Below are positions 1 through 12,600 of a stretch of 64,000 bases of DNA, piece after piece. The translations under genes and the position numbers were made by a program. Positions within the stretch are counted from its first letter, which is position 1; the number at the start of each line of letters is the position of its first letter. Source of the stretch: Drechmeria coniospora (taxonomy: Eukaryota; Ascomycota; Sordariomycetes; Hypocreales; Ophiocordycipitaceae); the NCBI RefSeq assembly GCF_001625195.1, contig NC_054389.1, positions 8,986,520-9,050,519 on the forward strand, written 5' to 3'. Under the pieces are notes generated by a model. It saw only the letters and a program-made list of their open reading frames with translations. It made no database searches and was not told where the DNA came from.

Positions 1-1594
1 GAGAGGAGCAGGCCCAAGAGCAAAGTACAACTACATGCAAGTACTTTGCACGGCGTGCTGGTAGGTGCCATGACAAGTACGAGCAATTCGTGGCACCGCA
101 CTCTGCACGTACGGAGGAGGTGGCATGTACCTGAAGCGATGCGGCCTGGCCTGGCCTGGCCTGGCCCTGCGGCACGGGGAGTATGACGGGAAATGGTGCA
201 ACGCAACGGTCATTATTACACCGTACCGGCTCGTCCTGCCACGGCATAGTGCGAGGGCGAGTACGAGTAGGGTGCAGCGGACGTACATTCACGTACGTGT
301 ACTCCGTACTCGAAGGTGCTAATCCCGAGCTACGCCTGCAGGGAGCTGGTAGGTACATGCGTAGTACAGCAGTTGCGGCAAAAGAAGCAATATGCGCGCC
401 CGCGTCGCCACTGACATCGACCAGCGGGCGGAGCTGGAGCTGTGGCGGCAGGTACTCTGTACATGCACGAGCGATGGCAGAGGCCCGATGGTCGATATTC
501 TTCCTTGTACCCCGTGATTGCACTCCGCACCACGCAGCTCACTACGGAGGACGGACGACGGAGCAGGCACTAGCGCCTCGTTATTGGGTAGGAGGTTGCA
601 ACCTGGCACCGTACCGGCCCTCCTACCCGTCGTCAGCTTCCTGCCGGCGAGCACCCGCAGCACCTGCCTCGCACTGCGCACCTGCCTCCATGTGTGCGGC
701 CTGCCAAGGTCTCGCAAGGAAAGAAAGGCCGAGGTAGGTACTCGCAGTAGCTGCCTCATCTCGCTCAACCTCTCGATTCGCTGGCTCGCTCCGCTCGACG
801 GAGGGAACGAAGATCTCGCAAACGTCGTGGCACGTCGTCGCCACGAACGGGCGAGGTGGGGAGCCGGTGAACAGTCGCCGCGCGCCGAATCGGGCAGTTC
901 TAGCGGCGAGACGGAAGGGAAAAACAGCATGATTATGACAACGAGGCGGAGGAGCAGGAGCTTAGTGTTGCGGCTAGCCGACGGACACGGGCGGAAGGAA
1001 ACGGGTGTGCACTCTGCTGCGACTAATATTCCTACTGTACCTGTACTGTGCACGCGGAATGATGCGGCCAAGTTTTGGGCGAGGACGAGTATTACTCGTA
1101 CGGGCATGTGCTGCACAAAAAGGTGGACACCTACTGTGGCCGCGAGTAGCACTCCGTTCCTGCGCCGCGTACGGTGTACTTGTTGCACAGTCCAGCACAA
1201 GCTCGCACCACGTACGGATACTCGTTGCTCCGTACCTACGAGTAGACATACGAGTAAGTGCCAGGCACGAGCGAGAGAACCGGCGAGGGTTGCGGCGCGC
1301 GTAGCAAGCGTACATGCACTTGTGCGCGCGTGCTACGGAGTAAGTACGTCCTGACATGTTTCTTGCATGGGCTCATGGGGAGCTTGAGAAGGGCTCTCGG
1401 GACCCCTGCCTGCCTGGTCGTTGCAACCTGGTTCCCTGGCCTGGCTTGGCCTGGGAGAGTTGCCGGAAAACAGGGGGATCATGCGGGCTAGCCAAGTTGG
1501 GGAACCTCGTCGTTTTTCTAGCTGCGGGGTCTTGGGAGGCCACAAGGATTATGGCACCAGGTGGACCACGTACACCTGCAGCACTTGCATGCGA

Positions 1595-1785
1595 GTACAC
1601 CTAGACTTGCATGTACACCTAGACTTGCATGTACACCTAGACTTGAATGTACTTACACCTAGACTTGCATGTACACCTAGGCTTGCATGTACAGCTAGGC
1701 TTGCGGGTACGCCTAACCTAAGTAGACTTGCATGTACTTACACCTAGACTGGCATGTACACCTACTTACACCTAGTACACCTAGG
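1595..1785. repeat. 18-bp minisatellite (unit ACTTGCATGTACACCTAG)
   Basis: An 18-bp unit reading ACTTGCATGTACACCTAG is repeated head to tail with single-base variants (aatg for catg, ggct for gact) and a few short insertions such as TTACACCTAG. The repeats degrade toward the right end, which closes with a CACCTAGGTG palindrome. Confidence 0.85.
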
Positions 1786-4780
1786 TGTAGTTGCTTGTGC
1801 ACTCTGAACACGCAAGTAGTACGGAGTAGTGATAATAGGTGTGCATGTGCTGTACATGTACAGCTACTAAGTAGGTAGGTACAGGTACGAGTACAACTAC
1901 CTGCGCTTGCTGCCGTCTACAACTACGCCTACTTGTACCGTACTGTACGCCATAGTGCCAAGGTACTCGCAGTCGTGCCAGTACTTGACCTTCCAGGGGA
2001 TCCGACACGCAAGTACGAGAACGAGCACTCATACCTTCCTCGTCGTACTCGGGTACAAGACGATACCGGGTAGCTCCTTTATTTTACCGGAGTGCACCTT
2101 TCGATTCTTGGTTGATGAACGAGTCGGGGCGGCGTTTGCAGCTCGAGCGTGTGCACGACGCTCGCGACAAACATGCACGCTTATCGACGTTGATGCTGCT
2201 GTCTGCTCAGATGACCATGTGCAGTCGATACACGTACGGGTCCACGTACGGGGCGTCGGCATCCATAGTACAAGTGCACAAGTGAGCATCGACCATTATT
2301 CTCCATCGACTATTATCTGCGAGGCCGGCGGATCACAAGCCAGGCCCGTCGGGTAGCCAGAACGTGCCCACGGGGTATTATTGCTTCAGCCCAGCTTCCG
2401 GCGGTCCTTGGCATCAGCGGCGGAGTGCATCATACCCACCCCGTCAGGTACCAACGTATTACCGTACCAGAGGATCGGGGGTGGTGCGAGTGGATTCAGG
2501 CTGGCCGGAGTGGTGCGAGTTCTGCACAGGCGTACGCTTGTGTGCTAGGTACGGAGCAAGTGCACATGCCGTAATACTCCGTACGGATGGTCGCTCTCGT
2601 ACCTTGCCAACATCCGCAAGGTTAACGGCATGAATAATACGGGGTAATGGCTGGTACAGCACGGAGTACATGCGCGGCAGCTTCGACATGCCGTACAGGG
2701 CAGGAAAAGGAAACAAGACGCCACGCGGATAGACCAGTCCAGTCCAGGCAAGACGGCCTTTTTGGCCCTCGTCTCATTTGCCCCGTCGCCAAGCAGTAGG
2801 TGCGCGTGCTCGTCCGTCGTCGCACGCACAGGGAACAACCGACAGCCACGAAACCACGGCCACAGGACAACGGCTACAGAATGGAGATGCGCTAGACGAG
2901 GAGAGACGCAGGTGGTCCTTCGGCACCAATGGAATGAATCGTCGCTGCCGTTTCACCAGCCAACCAACGACGTCTTCCCGGCGGGCGGAACGCAAGCGGC
3001 ACCTGTCGAGTCTCGCGTCCGCCTGTGCCACAGCCTTGAACGGAGAGACGGCGGCGAGGTGGCCAGAGGAAGCCAGCGTGGCCATGTCCGCGCGTAGGTG
3101 CACAAGCAGTGTAAGTGGCTGTAGTCCGGTACTCGTGCTGGGCAAGGTTCAGGCATCCATTCATCATCTATCCGTCGATCCGTCGAGTCTAGCCATTCGA
3201 GAGCCCCTCAGGTCATGGTCCGGCAAACATTGGGTGCGGCGCAGGGACCGGGGGTCGAGCAGGCTGGGCGGAGGAAACATGGAGCCGAGCGGAGGCGAGT
3301 GCAAGACTGCTTCTCCGCACCGTGCTCGAGAGGGAGATTGGGGAGCGTCGCCGAGGCTGTCGACTCATGATGACGAGTGGAGCGCGGTCGCTAGAGTGCA
3401 AATGGTGTGGTGCGGTGTCTGCCTGTGGCCGGCCAAGAGTTTGAGCAATCGCACGAAGTGGTGTGGTGTACTTACACCTGCTTACCTGCCCAGCACGGGT
3501 ACGGAGCTTCCGAGCCAGCAGCCAGGCACAGATAGGTAGGTACAAGTAACAGTGGCCGGGACCAAGTACTTGGTGCTAGGTACCTAGGTACTCTTACGGG
3601 CACCAAGTAATACTGTATGTACCACTGGCCTTGTCGCACCGCGCTGGCCCAAGATCGGAGTCATGGGCGCTGTTATCACCACATGCCATACTCTGTAATT
3701 ACCTAGTAGTGCCTCGTACGTACAACTACCACTCCGTACTACAAACTTGCAAGCACACATGATAGTACTAGGTACTTACATCAGGTGCAGTAATATAATA
3801 CTCCGTACTCCGCATGCCTACTAGGTACAGTACAGTACTAGGTACCAGGTACCTAAATTACTTGTATGCACATACAGTACTTACAGTACCTTCCAACTAG
3901 TAATACGGAGTAGCAGTAAATGCCAAGTATTTTTACTATTACTCGTACCAACAACCACACCTCCCTGTACGAGGGCCGACGACGACACACCGAGTGTACG
4001 AGAGATGGCACGCTATCGCACGCCTCATGATGCACGTATTTTCGATGCAAGGGTACGTCGGCTTCCCACCCACCCGCAACCCGGTTGGATGAGCTTGCTT
4101 GGAATGGTACCGAGTAGGACGTTGCAGAGATGGACAGCCGCCCACTGTCCATACTCGCAGGCACCTGCGTGCATCTACATGCATCTGGACGTACTGGCAC
4201 ACGCGCACGCTCGTGCCACCCATTCTGACTTTGCCGCCATTGGTTCCCTCCCTTCGTTTGCCGCCGTGCTGCGAGGTCAGGGCGGTTGCTTGGTGGTGCG
4301 GCGTGGGCTGGGGAGTCCCCGATCTTGACATTCAGGCCCGTCGGTCAGCGAGAGCTCGAGTGGGTGCTCTGCTGCAGCCGGTGCACCTACGCCGTAGGTC
4401 GACGTACATGCACTAGCATAGGCACCTGCAACGACTTGCATGTACAAGCACGAGCACGCTTGTTTTGCGTGCATCGCCTGTACCGCGCATGTCACGCCGA
4501 CGTCGACTCGGTACCTAGTACGCAAGGCGAGACGCAGGGGCTTCCGGCGCGGCGAAAGCGCACGTCCACGGCCGCATTCGAAGCTTACCTTTTGGGCGGC
4601 GGCCTTGGCCGAGTGCATCGCCCACGCCGGGAACGACCTGGCGAATTACTCGCACGCACAAGCCACACAGGGAGGACGGGGAGTCGACGAAGAGAGAGGC
4701 TCGAGGAGGCCCGGATACATGTTGGTATGTGTCAACCATGCCGTCGTCCATGACTCCTTCGCATCTCAGCCCGACGCGGT

Positions 4781-4795
4781 GGGGGGGGGGGGGGG
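4781..4795 (+). repeat. poly-G run (15 G)
   Basis: Fifteen consecutive G residues in gene-free sequence. Its length is likely variable or uncertain in the assembly. Confidence 0.8.
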
Positions 4796-7700
4796 AACGA
4801 GCAGCACCCATGCCGTGCCACGCTGGCACTCGGTGTGTGCAGGCGCCCCTTTCGTCCTTGATCCGATTTCTCCGACGAAGCTGAAGCAGGGTGGCCGAAA
4901 GTATGGCGTGCTTAGATGGATGGGCCACCCACCGTCAGTCATCATCGGCCCAGCCTGAAGCTGTCTGTCGGTCCTCGATGGCGCTCTCGACTCGTGAGGC
5001 TCATGCTATGCGCCGACCGTACCCCACCCACGTCGATACTCGTAACATGACGAATTGCTAGCCCAGAACTAGTGGCCTCGACCAAATTGTGCGGCTGGAG
5101 CCGCGGGTGATGGGCCGCCGCCACCAACGCGCGTGGTCTGGTCTCGTAGGCGGCGCGAGCCCGAGTGCGGTCCTCGCACGACATTGTTCGTTTGAGGGTG
5201 CGAATCGTCGTCAAAGGTCCATGTGGGCACCTGTGGACTCGTGGTGGACTCTTGCGGACACGTGTGGAGGGACGGGGCGAGGGGACGGGTACGATGGAGC
5301 GGGAGGGATGCTCGTACCACCCTACCAGCTAATTAGCTGCCCGATCACCGGCGGGCCCGAGGGGTTCCCCGGATCGTTCCTGGGCGGCCAGGTGCGAGGC
5401 GTCGCACGCGTGCTTGTCGTTGACCTGCGAACAAGAATAGCATCGCAGATGCGTCCCTGCAAGTGATGATGGCAGGTAATGATGGTGGGTGCTAGGTAGA
5501 TGCACGCCTATGCGACCAAGCCCGATTGGCTTGTGGGACTTGACGACGCCCGCAGTTTCAACCGGAGCCCGAGGCAAATTGAACAGGTGCAGAGTGCATC
5601 ACGTGTTTACGAAATACCTGCACCGCTCTGCGAGCCGCGCACCGACACCGTACACACGCAGGCAGCGCACTACCACACACGACATACGGGCACGAGTACG
5701 CCGTAGGTGAACTGCCGCACGATGTCGCGGGACACGGAGTGAATAAAGCACAAGTATGGAGTACAGAGTATTACCGTATACCCCGTTTGACGCAATACTC
5801 TGGCAGTAATACGTGTAGGTATCACTACTCCGTACTATTACTAGGTGGTAGTTATTACTATTAGTACCTTTACTTCTACTAGTAGGTACTAGGTACTATT
5901 GCCCAGGACGAGGCTCCTGCTGGCACTGGGTGTACTTGAACAAACACCCTGCGCTCCGTACCGACGGAAGTACAGTGGAAAATGTGCCAGTATTGTACGC
6001 CACTGCCCAGGGCGAGTGCCATACTTGCGGTCAAGAGGTACCTACTATGAATACTATTACTTGCACACGTACAGTAGGTTAGTAGGTATCTGCGGGCAGT
6101 CCTCGCAACCCGGCGGGTGCAATGTACTTGCATGTACTCCGTACTCCGTACTCACATCTCCGTGCAAGTACATTTGCATCAAGTGTACTCCGTACTCCGT
6201 ACGGAGTACAGGTGGCAATACTTGCACGCTACGGAATACCCACCAGTTGAAGATTCGAGAGGACGAGCCAAGCCGTCCCTGCCATGGCGTCCGGGAAGGA
6301 CCCCCGAGAGAAGCCGAAAGCCAAGAGGCGCACTTGGCTCAGCATGCGACGACGGCCAACGCGCCCTGCTAGCAACAGCAGACTAGTAGCCGGTACGGCC
6401 CCTCGCCAATCTCCCCCATCGCCATCCTTGACGCTGGCATTTTTGAGGACAGAGTACGGGGGGGGGCCTCGGGTTGATGATCTCATTGCCGGCCTCATCC
6501 GCTGTCGCAACCCCCTGTTCGGCTCCTCGTCTCCCGAGTCCCGGCATGCAAAGTGTTGGAATGGAAACGCCGGCACGTCGGCCGCAGGTGCAGGTGAAAA
6601 TTGCCGTTGGCTCGTTGGCTCTGGTGCGGCATGGCAGGCCGTGTCACGAAAGGACACGGGTTGACCTTGCGTCTGGCTTTCGTCTCGCCCCCTGCCGCCC
6701 TCTTGGGTTGCTTCCCAACCAGGGTTCGACGTCATTCCAACGCCATGAATGGCAGTAGAAATGGTGACGAGGCCAAACGATTGCCAAAAACAAAAGGCTC
6801 TTCTGCGGGCGGTCGGTCACACTGCACGGTGGTGCCATCGGCGAGTCCGGCTGTCGTTGCTGCCCGGTGCCTGACGGTCGTCGTCGGCGTGCCTGGGTGC
6901 CCAGGAAGCCCCGAGGAAGGCCTGAACCTGAACCGGAAATGGCACCGCAGGGCCCCGAGATGTTTCAACCGAGCCGCACCCCCACCACATTTAACGCATG
7001 CGAAGCCGGCGGTGGGACCCTGACTCGGCCACAGCAATCGAGTGCAACGGTTCCCCGACGCTCGCGACACCAACGTTGCATGCGCACTTCAGTACTAGTA
7101 CCTAGGTAGACAGTGTGGTATTACCCCAATGCAAGTATAGTCTTAATGCAAATCCGTCTCCAAGGCTGCCACGGCCTCCTCTTCTCCTTCAGGCTGAGGA
7201 CAATGGCAGCGAAAAGTTGCATGAGTCGGTGGCGGCAGAGTGAATCGGCCGTTTGTCTCCCATCCGTCGGGGTACCAATTGTATTTATTGCAAGTGTACT
7301 CCTAGAGATACCATATTAATCGCCTGGCCGCAGGGACGGGTCAGCACAGACACATTTAGGCGTTCACCAAAGTACTGGACTTGTACTCCGTAGGTGTAAT
7401 TACATATCGTACAGGGAGGTGTACAGTTAGTACGGAGTACCTGCTCCGTACAAACTACAGGTAGGTAATACGTCATGCATGAAAATAGGCGGCGGCGCAT
7501 GTGGACCAACGAAACCTTTTTGTGGAAACCGTGCGGCACCTGTACTTACTTACAGTACTCCGTACAAGCAAGGTACATGAACCTGCAGCTCTGCTACAGC
7601 ATATTACTAACTTACCAGTACGGAGTGGTACGAAAAGGAGACGGTTTCGCAACCAGCACTTCTGCACTCCGTAGTGATGACGGTGAAAAAAATCGTCGCC

Positions 7701-9649
7701 CGTGTTCCGTCTGACACATAATAAGGGACGTCCCGAAGAAATATGAACAGCCATGTTTCTGCTCTTCCGTCTCCTGCCGAGCCGACGTGCCTGTCTCTTT
7801 TTTATTTTTCTCGTCAGTGGGGAATTGTATTGAGCGGCCGCTCCGCTGGGAGCGAAAAGGCACGAGGCGCCACGGCCCGCTAGCCAGGTCCTGGAGCTAG
7901 TTTTTTACATTTACACGAATTACATGCCTACTGCCAGCACAGGTTAGTCCCAAACCTACGGAGCATTCGTTGCCGGAGGGGCGGTTTGGGGCAGCGTTCG
8001 TTCGGGGCATCAACCACAACCAGCAACAACTTGAACAAGCATCCTTTTTTTTTTTTTTTGCTTTCTTCCTGGGAGGGCAACCAAGTGCAGCCTATCAACG
8101 GTCACCATTCGTATTCGCACAAGATGGGGTAAGGAATGGTAATCATTCGTTTGGTTGATAAGTTAATCGGCTGCCTCTACTCCGTATCGTCTTGTCGCAT
8201 CTCTACTGTGGCTTTGATCAGCTTTGACAGGACCCTTCTTCCCAAGTATATACCAGCACGGGGTAAGCACGGAGTAATCGAGCACCAACTCCGTATAGTA
8301 CCGAGTACTCCGTATTATAGATACGGATTACTGGAGTGGTACTAGTTCAGCAGTACGGAGTACTGTACATGTGTATTGCAAGTACTTATGCTCCGTACGG
8401 AATATTCCGTACTCGTAAAATAGAGACCTAAAGAACGGGGTAATACGGAGTAGTACTTGCTTGTACACAGCACCAGTACTTACAGTACTTGCATGTACAC
8501 TCTGTTGCAACGGTGTGGCGCAGCTCGCGGCAATGGAGTTGCGCTTCCGAAAGTTCTTGGCAGATTTCATGCAAGTTGAGACCTTGGCCAAGCCAAGCCG
8601 CAAATGGATGCTCGAAATCACCGACTGTTGCCGTTGCTGTGAACCCATGCACGGCAATTGTCAGGCCGCCTACGGACGGCGATGGGCCGTTGCATGAATT
8701 CATCAGTCTGCGTGGCGTCGACGAGGCCTGGTTCGAATGCAGGCACATGCAGGTACCGATACTGGGTCATACGGAGTACTCCGTAATTACTACTAGGTAC
8801 TAAGGTATGGAGTCGACAGCTCCCCATGCGTACTCTACTTGCTGCACGTGCAGGTGCACATGTGCGCTGGCTGGAGAAAGGCACCACTGCACCAGGTTGG
8901 GCGGTAGGCTAGCATTGCTTGTACCTATCACGCTGCACGGAGCAGCGGTAATGCACCTGGTGCCTGAGCGATGGGATGCTTTGGGGCACCAACAAGCCAA
9001 CGCTTTTGGACGGGGCCATGTCGAATCGATACATCAGCCGCTCATCGGCCAAGGCATCCTCGCCCAAGCGAGCAGAGCAAAAGTGTCCGGAGAGTACTTA
9101 TTTTGAGAGAGGCAAAAAAGAAAGTCGCATTCGCAGAAAGGGGCAGCTTGTGGCGACGAAACGAGCCTCAATTCTCGACGGGTGATCTGGCACAAGTCAA
9201 GAAGCATGCACTCGTTCGCAAGACACGGCGTGAGCAGGTGCAAGTTCAGTCAGGCTCTGCGGCGCTGGTTGGTGTAGGTATTCCGCAGTAGGGACGACGA
9301 CGGCCTGTAGGTGCAACGAGCGCGAGACGAAGCCCCCGAGGCGCCGCCACGAGGCTTGAAATCTGCCGGCAGAAGTGCCGCTGCTGCAACACGCTAGGGG
9401 AACAGGGCCGGGCGTCCAGGGCCAGGCGGCACGGGCACGCCATTTGCCACCGCAGTGGTGCGGTAATACGTCCCTGTACATGTAGGGTAAAATGATGGGC
9501 TTGCAATGCAAAATGCACATCCTGCACGACAGCGCAAACCTTGCCGCTGGGCTCCTTGATCAACTTGCCACCACCTACGAGCTCAAGTTTGCATCTCCCC
9601 AGTGACTGCCGAGCGTGCGCACAAGTACTCCGTACTCTACAGCACGCGG

Positions 9650-12600
9650 GAATGCACGTCGACGGCGTGCCGCATGTTTCCTCGGACAAAGTAGAGGTAC
9701 GGTTGTCGAGGTGATACGCCCCGAGCTTGTTCTGGTTGGAAACTCAAATCGTCGTTGATCAAGGTTCAAGATGCGTCGGGCACGGACGACTCGCCCGTTT
9801 GTTCTCTCATTCGTTTCGTTCGCCTGTCCGCATGCCGCGACCGTCTTCCGCAACGAGGCAAAAAGCTGACCGACACGGCTTTGGCAAGAACCCACCTCTT
9901 TTGTTTCGGCATTTTCCCGGCCGAATGGCTGGCCAGAGATACCTCGCTCCGAACCCCCCTCCCCGCGCGAGGCTGCAACGCAACAGTCGACGAGGTTGAG
10001 GGTAGGCAGCAAAGGGTTGCAATCCGCCGTCCGGAGCACGGCTGTCGGATGATGCCTCGCCCGGGGACACGGACGTGGACACGGACACGACCGCAGACGC
10101 GGACCAGAACGGAACGGTTCTGTCGATCATGGCCCAACCGACGCGGGACATCCTGTCTCGCACGCATCCATGCGTCTCTCGCCGCCGACACGGACGTTTT
10201 TTTCCCATCCGACGGAAAGGGCAAGGGGCACGAGTGTCGAAAATGCCGCCATGAGGAGCGTGTCCATGTCTCGAGGTTGCGATGCTCCCGTCGCCGTTCA
10301 GGCAGAAGAGACACATTCCCCGAGGTTTGCATGCTCCACAGTCATCATCCGCATGTTCGGTCGGGCGAGAGGGTGCCGTGACAAGCCCGACAGTGGAGAA
10401 GCGAGCAGGCTGGGTCGCGGTCGCGACTCCTCACGTGAACCGGGTCTTCTGCAGCAGAGGGCATCACCGTCCACGCCCAGACGGCTGGCCGGTCAATGAT
10501 GCCGCCCCACCGACCCGCGACCATGGTTGATCGTGCGGCCGACGTCATTACTTTCCATGCACCCACACGGCGCCTGCATACAGTGCAGTGCTTGCAAACC
10601 ACCTACGTCGGCACGTTTACGTATGGCCAGGTGGGTTCGCAGGCTTACATCGACCATGTACTTCCACTTGGTACAACCTTTTTTTCTTCGTGCGGAACCA
10701 AGTACTCTCCTACATTGGCGACTCGTTCCATTCGACCTTGAGAGAAACGTAAACGGAGCACAGTCGCCACTGGGGCCGGCGGATCGGCAAAGGGGCCCCC
10801 TTCTCTCGACAAGGGACTGACGAGGGCCAAGGAACAAGGAACAAGGAACAAGGAACGAGAGCGCTGCCGAGGCTGACGGACGGATTCGGTAGAGGAGCCG
10901 TGCCAGCCTGGCCGCTTGCCACGCGTACCTTTCCATGCCCGCCTTGCTAACCGGTCGAGAACGGTGGCCACATCAGCATCAGGTGACGGAACCGAGAATG
11001 GACGACTGGGTCCGCTGCATTCTCCCCGCGCTGTCGTTGGACTGCAAGCGAGAAGCGTCGACCGTCCGCCAACCCGTTCCGCGCCCGGCCAGATGGGGAT
11101 GCGTCGAGGCTCGGCCCAGTCGCTGGCCTCGGTAATTCGTCCCCTCGCCGTTGCCGGGTCTGACGCGAGTCGCAGACGCAAAGGGGAATGCGTCCCTCGC
11201 CGTGACGCCGCCGGGAAAATGTCCCATGCTCGATGAGGGACGACAAGGGGGAAGCTGGCGTGGCTGGTCGTTGATCGGGCCAGCCAGACAAATCGGCAAC
11301 CATGTCGAGCCCGCCAGGGTGCTAGGAGCGAGTCTGGGGTGGCCGATTCGACGGCACCGGGCCTGGCGACAGAAATTACAGTGGGTTCGTCGGTGGATTG
11401 CAGCATCGTGCGGGCCGCTGACCACCGCAGGTCCACTGTATTACTTGCCGTCCGTACCGCAACGAGACCCTGGCTGGATTTGCTGCCGCGGGCTTCGACC
11501 ATGGCGAACCCATCGCCAAGGGTCGCCTCACAGACCGGATCGGCGGCCGCTTCCCTCTTCGAGCAACGACTGGTCAACAATAGCCTGCTGCTCTTTGCCG
11601 GTGCCGACGTGGCGTCCCCCACCGGCGAGCAGAGCGAGGCTGCTCAACTCTGTACTTGGACTCCATGTTGTTGCGGAGTACCTGCTTCCCGATTGGTACG
11701 TGCAATGAGTAGGCGTTATTTCATTGCCGGTGTAAGTACAGCACTGCTACGCACTACAAACTCCACAGGGGTTCGCGCCCACTTGGCGGCAATCCACCTT
11801 GCCCGTCGTCGATGGAACAGGTCTTCGTTCCCTCCGTCCCGACCGAATCCCGTGGCTCCGCTGCAGGCATCGTCGGGTGGGTGCGCGGAGCAATCGAGCT
11901 CGAGACGGCTCCTAATTGCAGAGTCCGCTGCCTGCGCCGTGGATGCTGAGCGGCATGTGACGAGGCCGAGCCCCGTCTCACCCCATCGCAACCCTACCTG
12001 CTGGCCCTCGTACAGGCTGCATGGCAACCGCTGATGCAAAAGTCTCGTTCAAATCCCAAACGAGACTTGCGCACCGACACTTGGCCATGCATGCTTCCTT
12101 GGACGTCGAATTTGCCAATGATACAACGGCGAGGAATGCTCAATCGTTATCTCATCTTCATCTCGCCTTCATTCGTCGCAAGAAATGATGGCAGTTTGCG
12201 TGACATGCCGCATTCTGCCGCGAAACATGACCTTGTGCTGCGTCCTGTGCGGTGCGCACCATGGCTCGTCGTTGGCAACGAATACTTTGCATCGGCGTCC
12301 AACTCGCCGCTGGGGCGGAACAAAGGTTTGAACCAACGACGCGCAATGACTCGAACAGTGCGCGACGTAATCAAATTTCGGGCACATGGTGGGCTCGCAC
12401 GAGGTTGCTGCCTCATTCCTTTCGCTCACTCGTCATCGTCAGTCACCCTTTGCCTTCGGCTTTGGTGCTGGCGCTGAGCCCAACTCCCCAACGGCCCAGG
12501 ACAACGGAACGGCGGAGGGCATCTCTGCCTTTGCATCGTTCCAAAGTCCCGGGGAACGTCCCATCTCGGCCATGGGCCATGGGCACGGACCTGAAGGAAC

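Larger units (their letters stand above)
1..9650. other. gene-free spacer, rich in GTAC and in TACTCCGTAC motifs
   Basis: No reading frame here looks like a protein I recognise; open frames on both strands overlap each other and have no codon pattern. The sequence is dense in GTAC, CAAGTACTTG-like and TACTCCGTAC-like short words, for example around 6186-6209 and 8770-8785. It includes a minisatellite near 1.6 kb and G, A and T homopolymer runs. No transposon proteins or terminal repeats were seen. It may carry non-coding RNA or small orphan genes that cannot be read without transcripts. Confidence 0.6.

Noticed and set aside
1595..1785. CRISPR-like regular repeats
   Set aside because: Units are contiguous 18-mers without unique spacers, in a eukaryotic genome.
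10645..11622. A 325-codon minus-strand frame in the gene desert
   Set aside because: Overlapped by equally long frames on both strands, no domain, no codon pattern; plausible by chance at this GC content.
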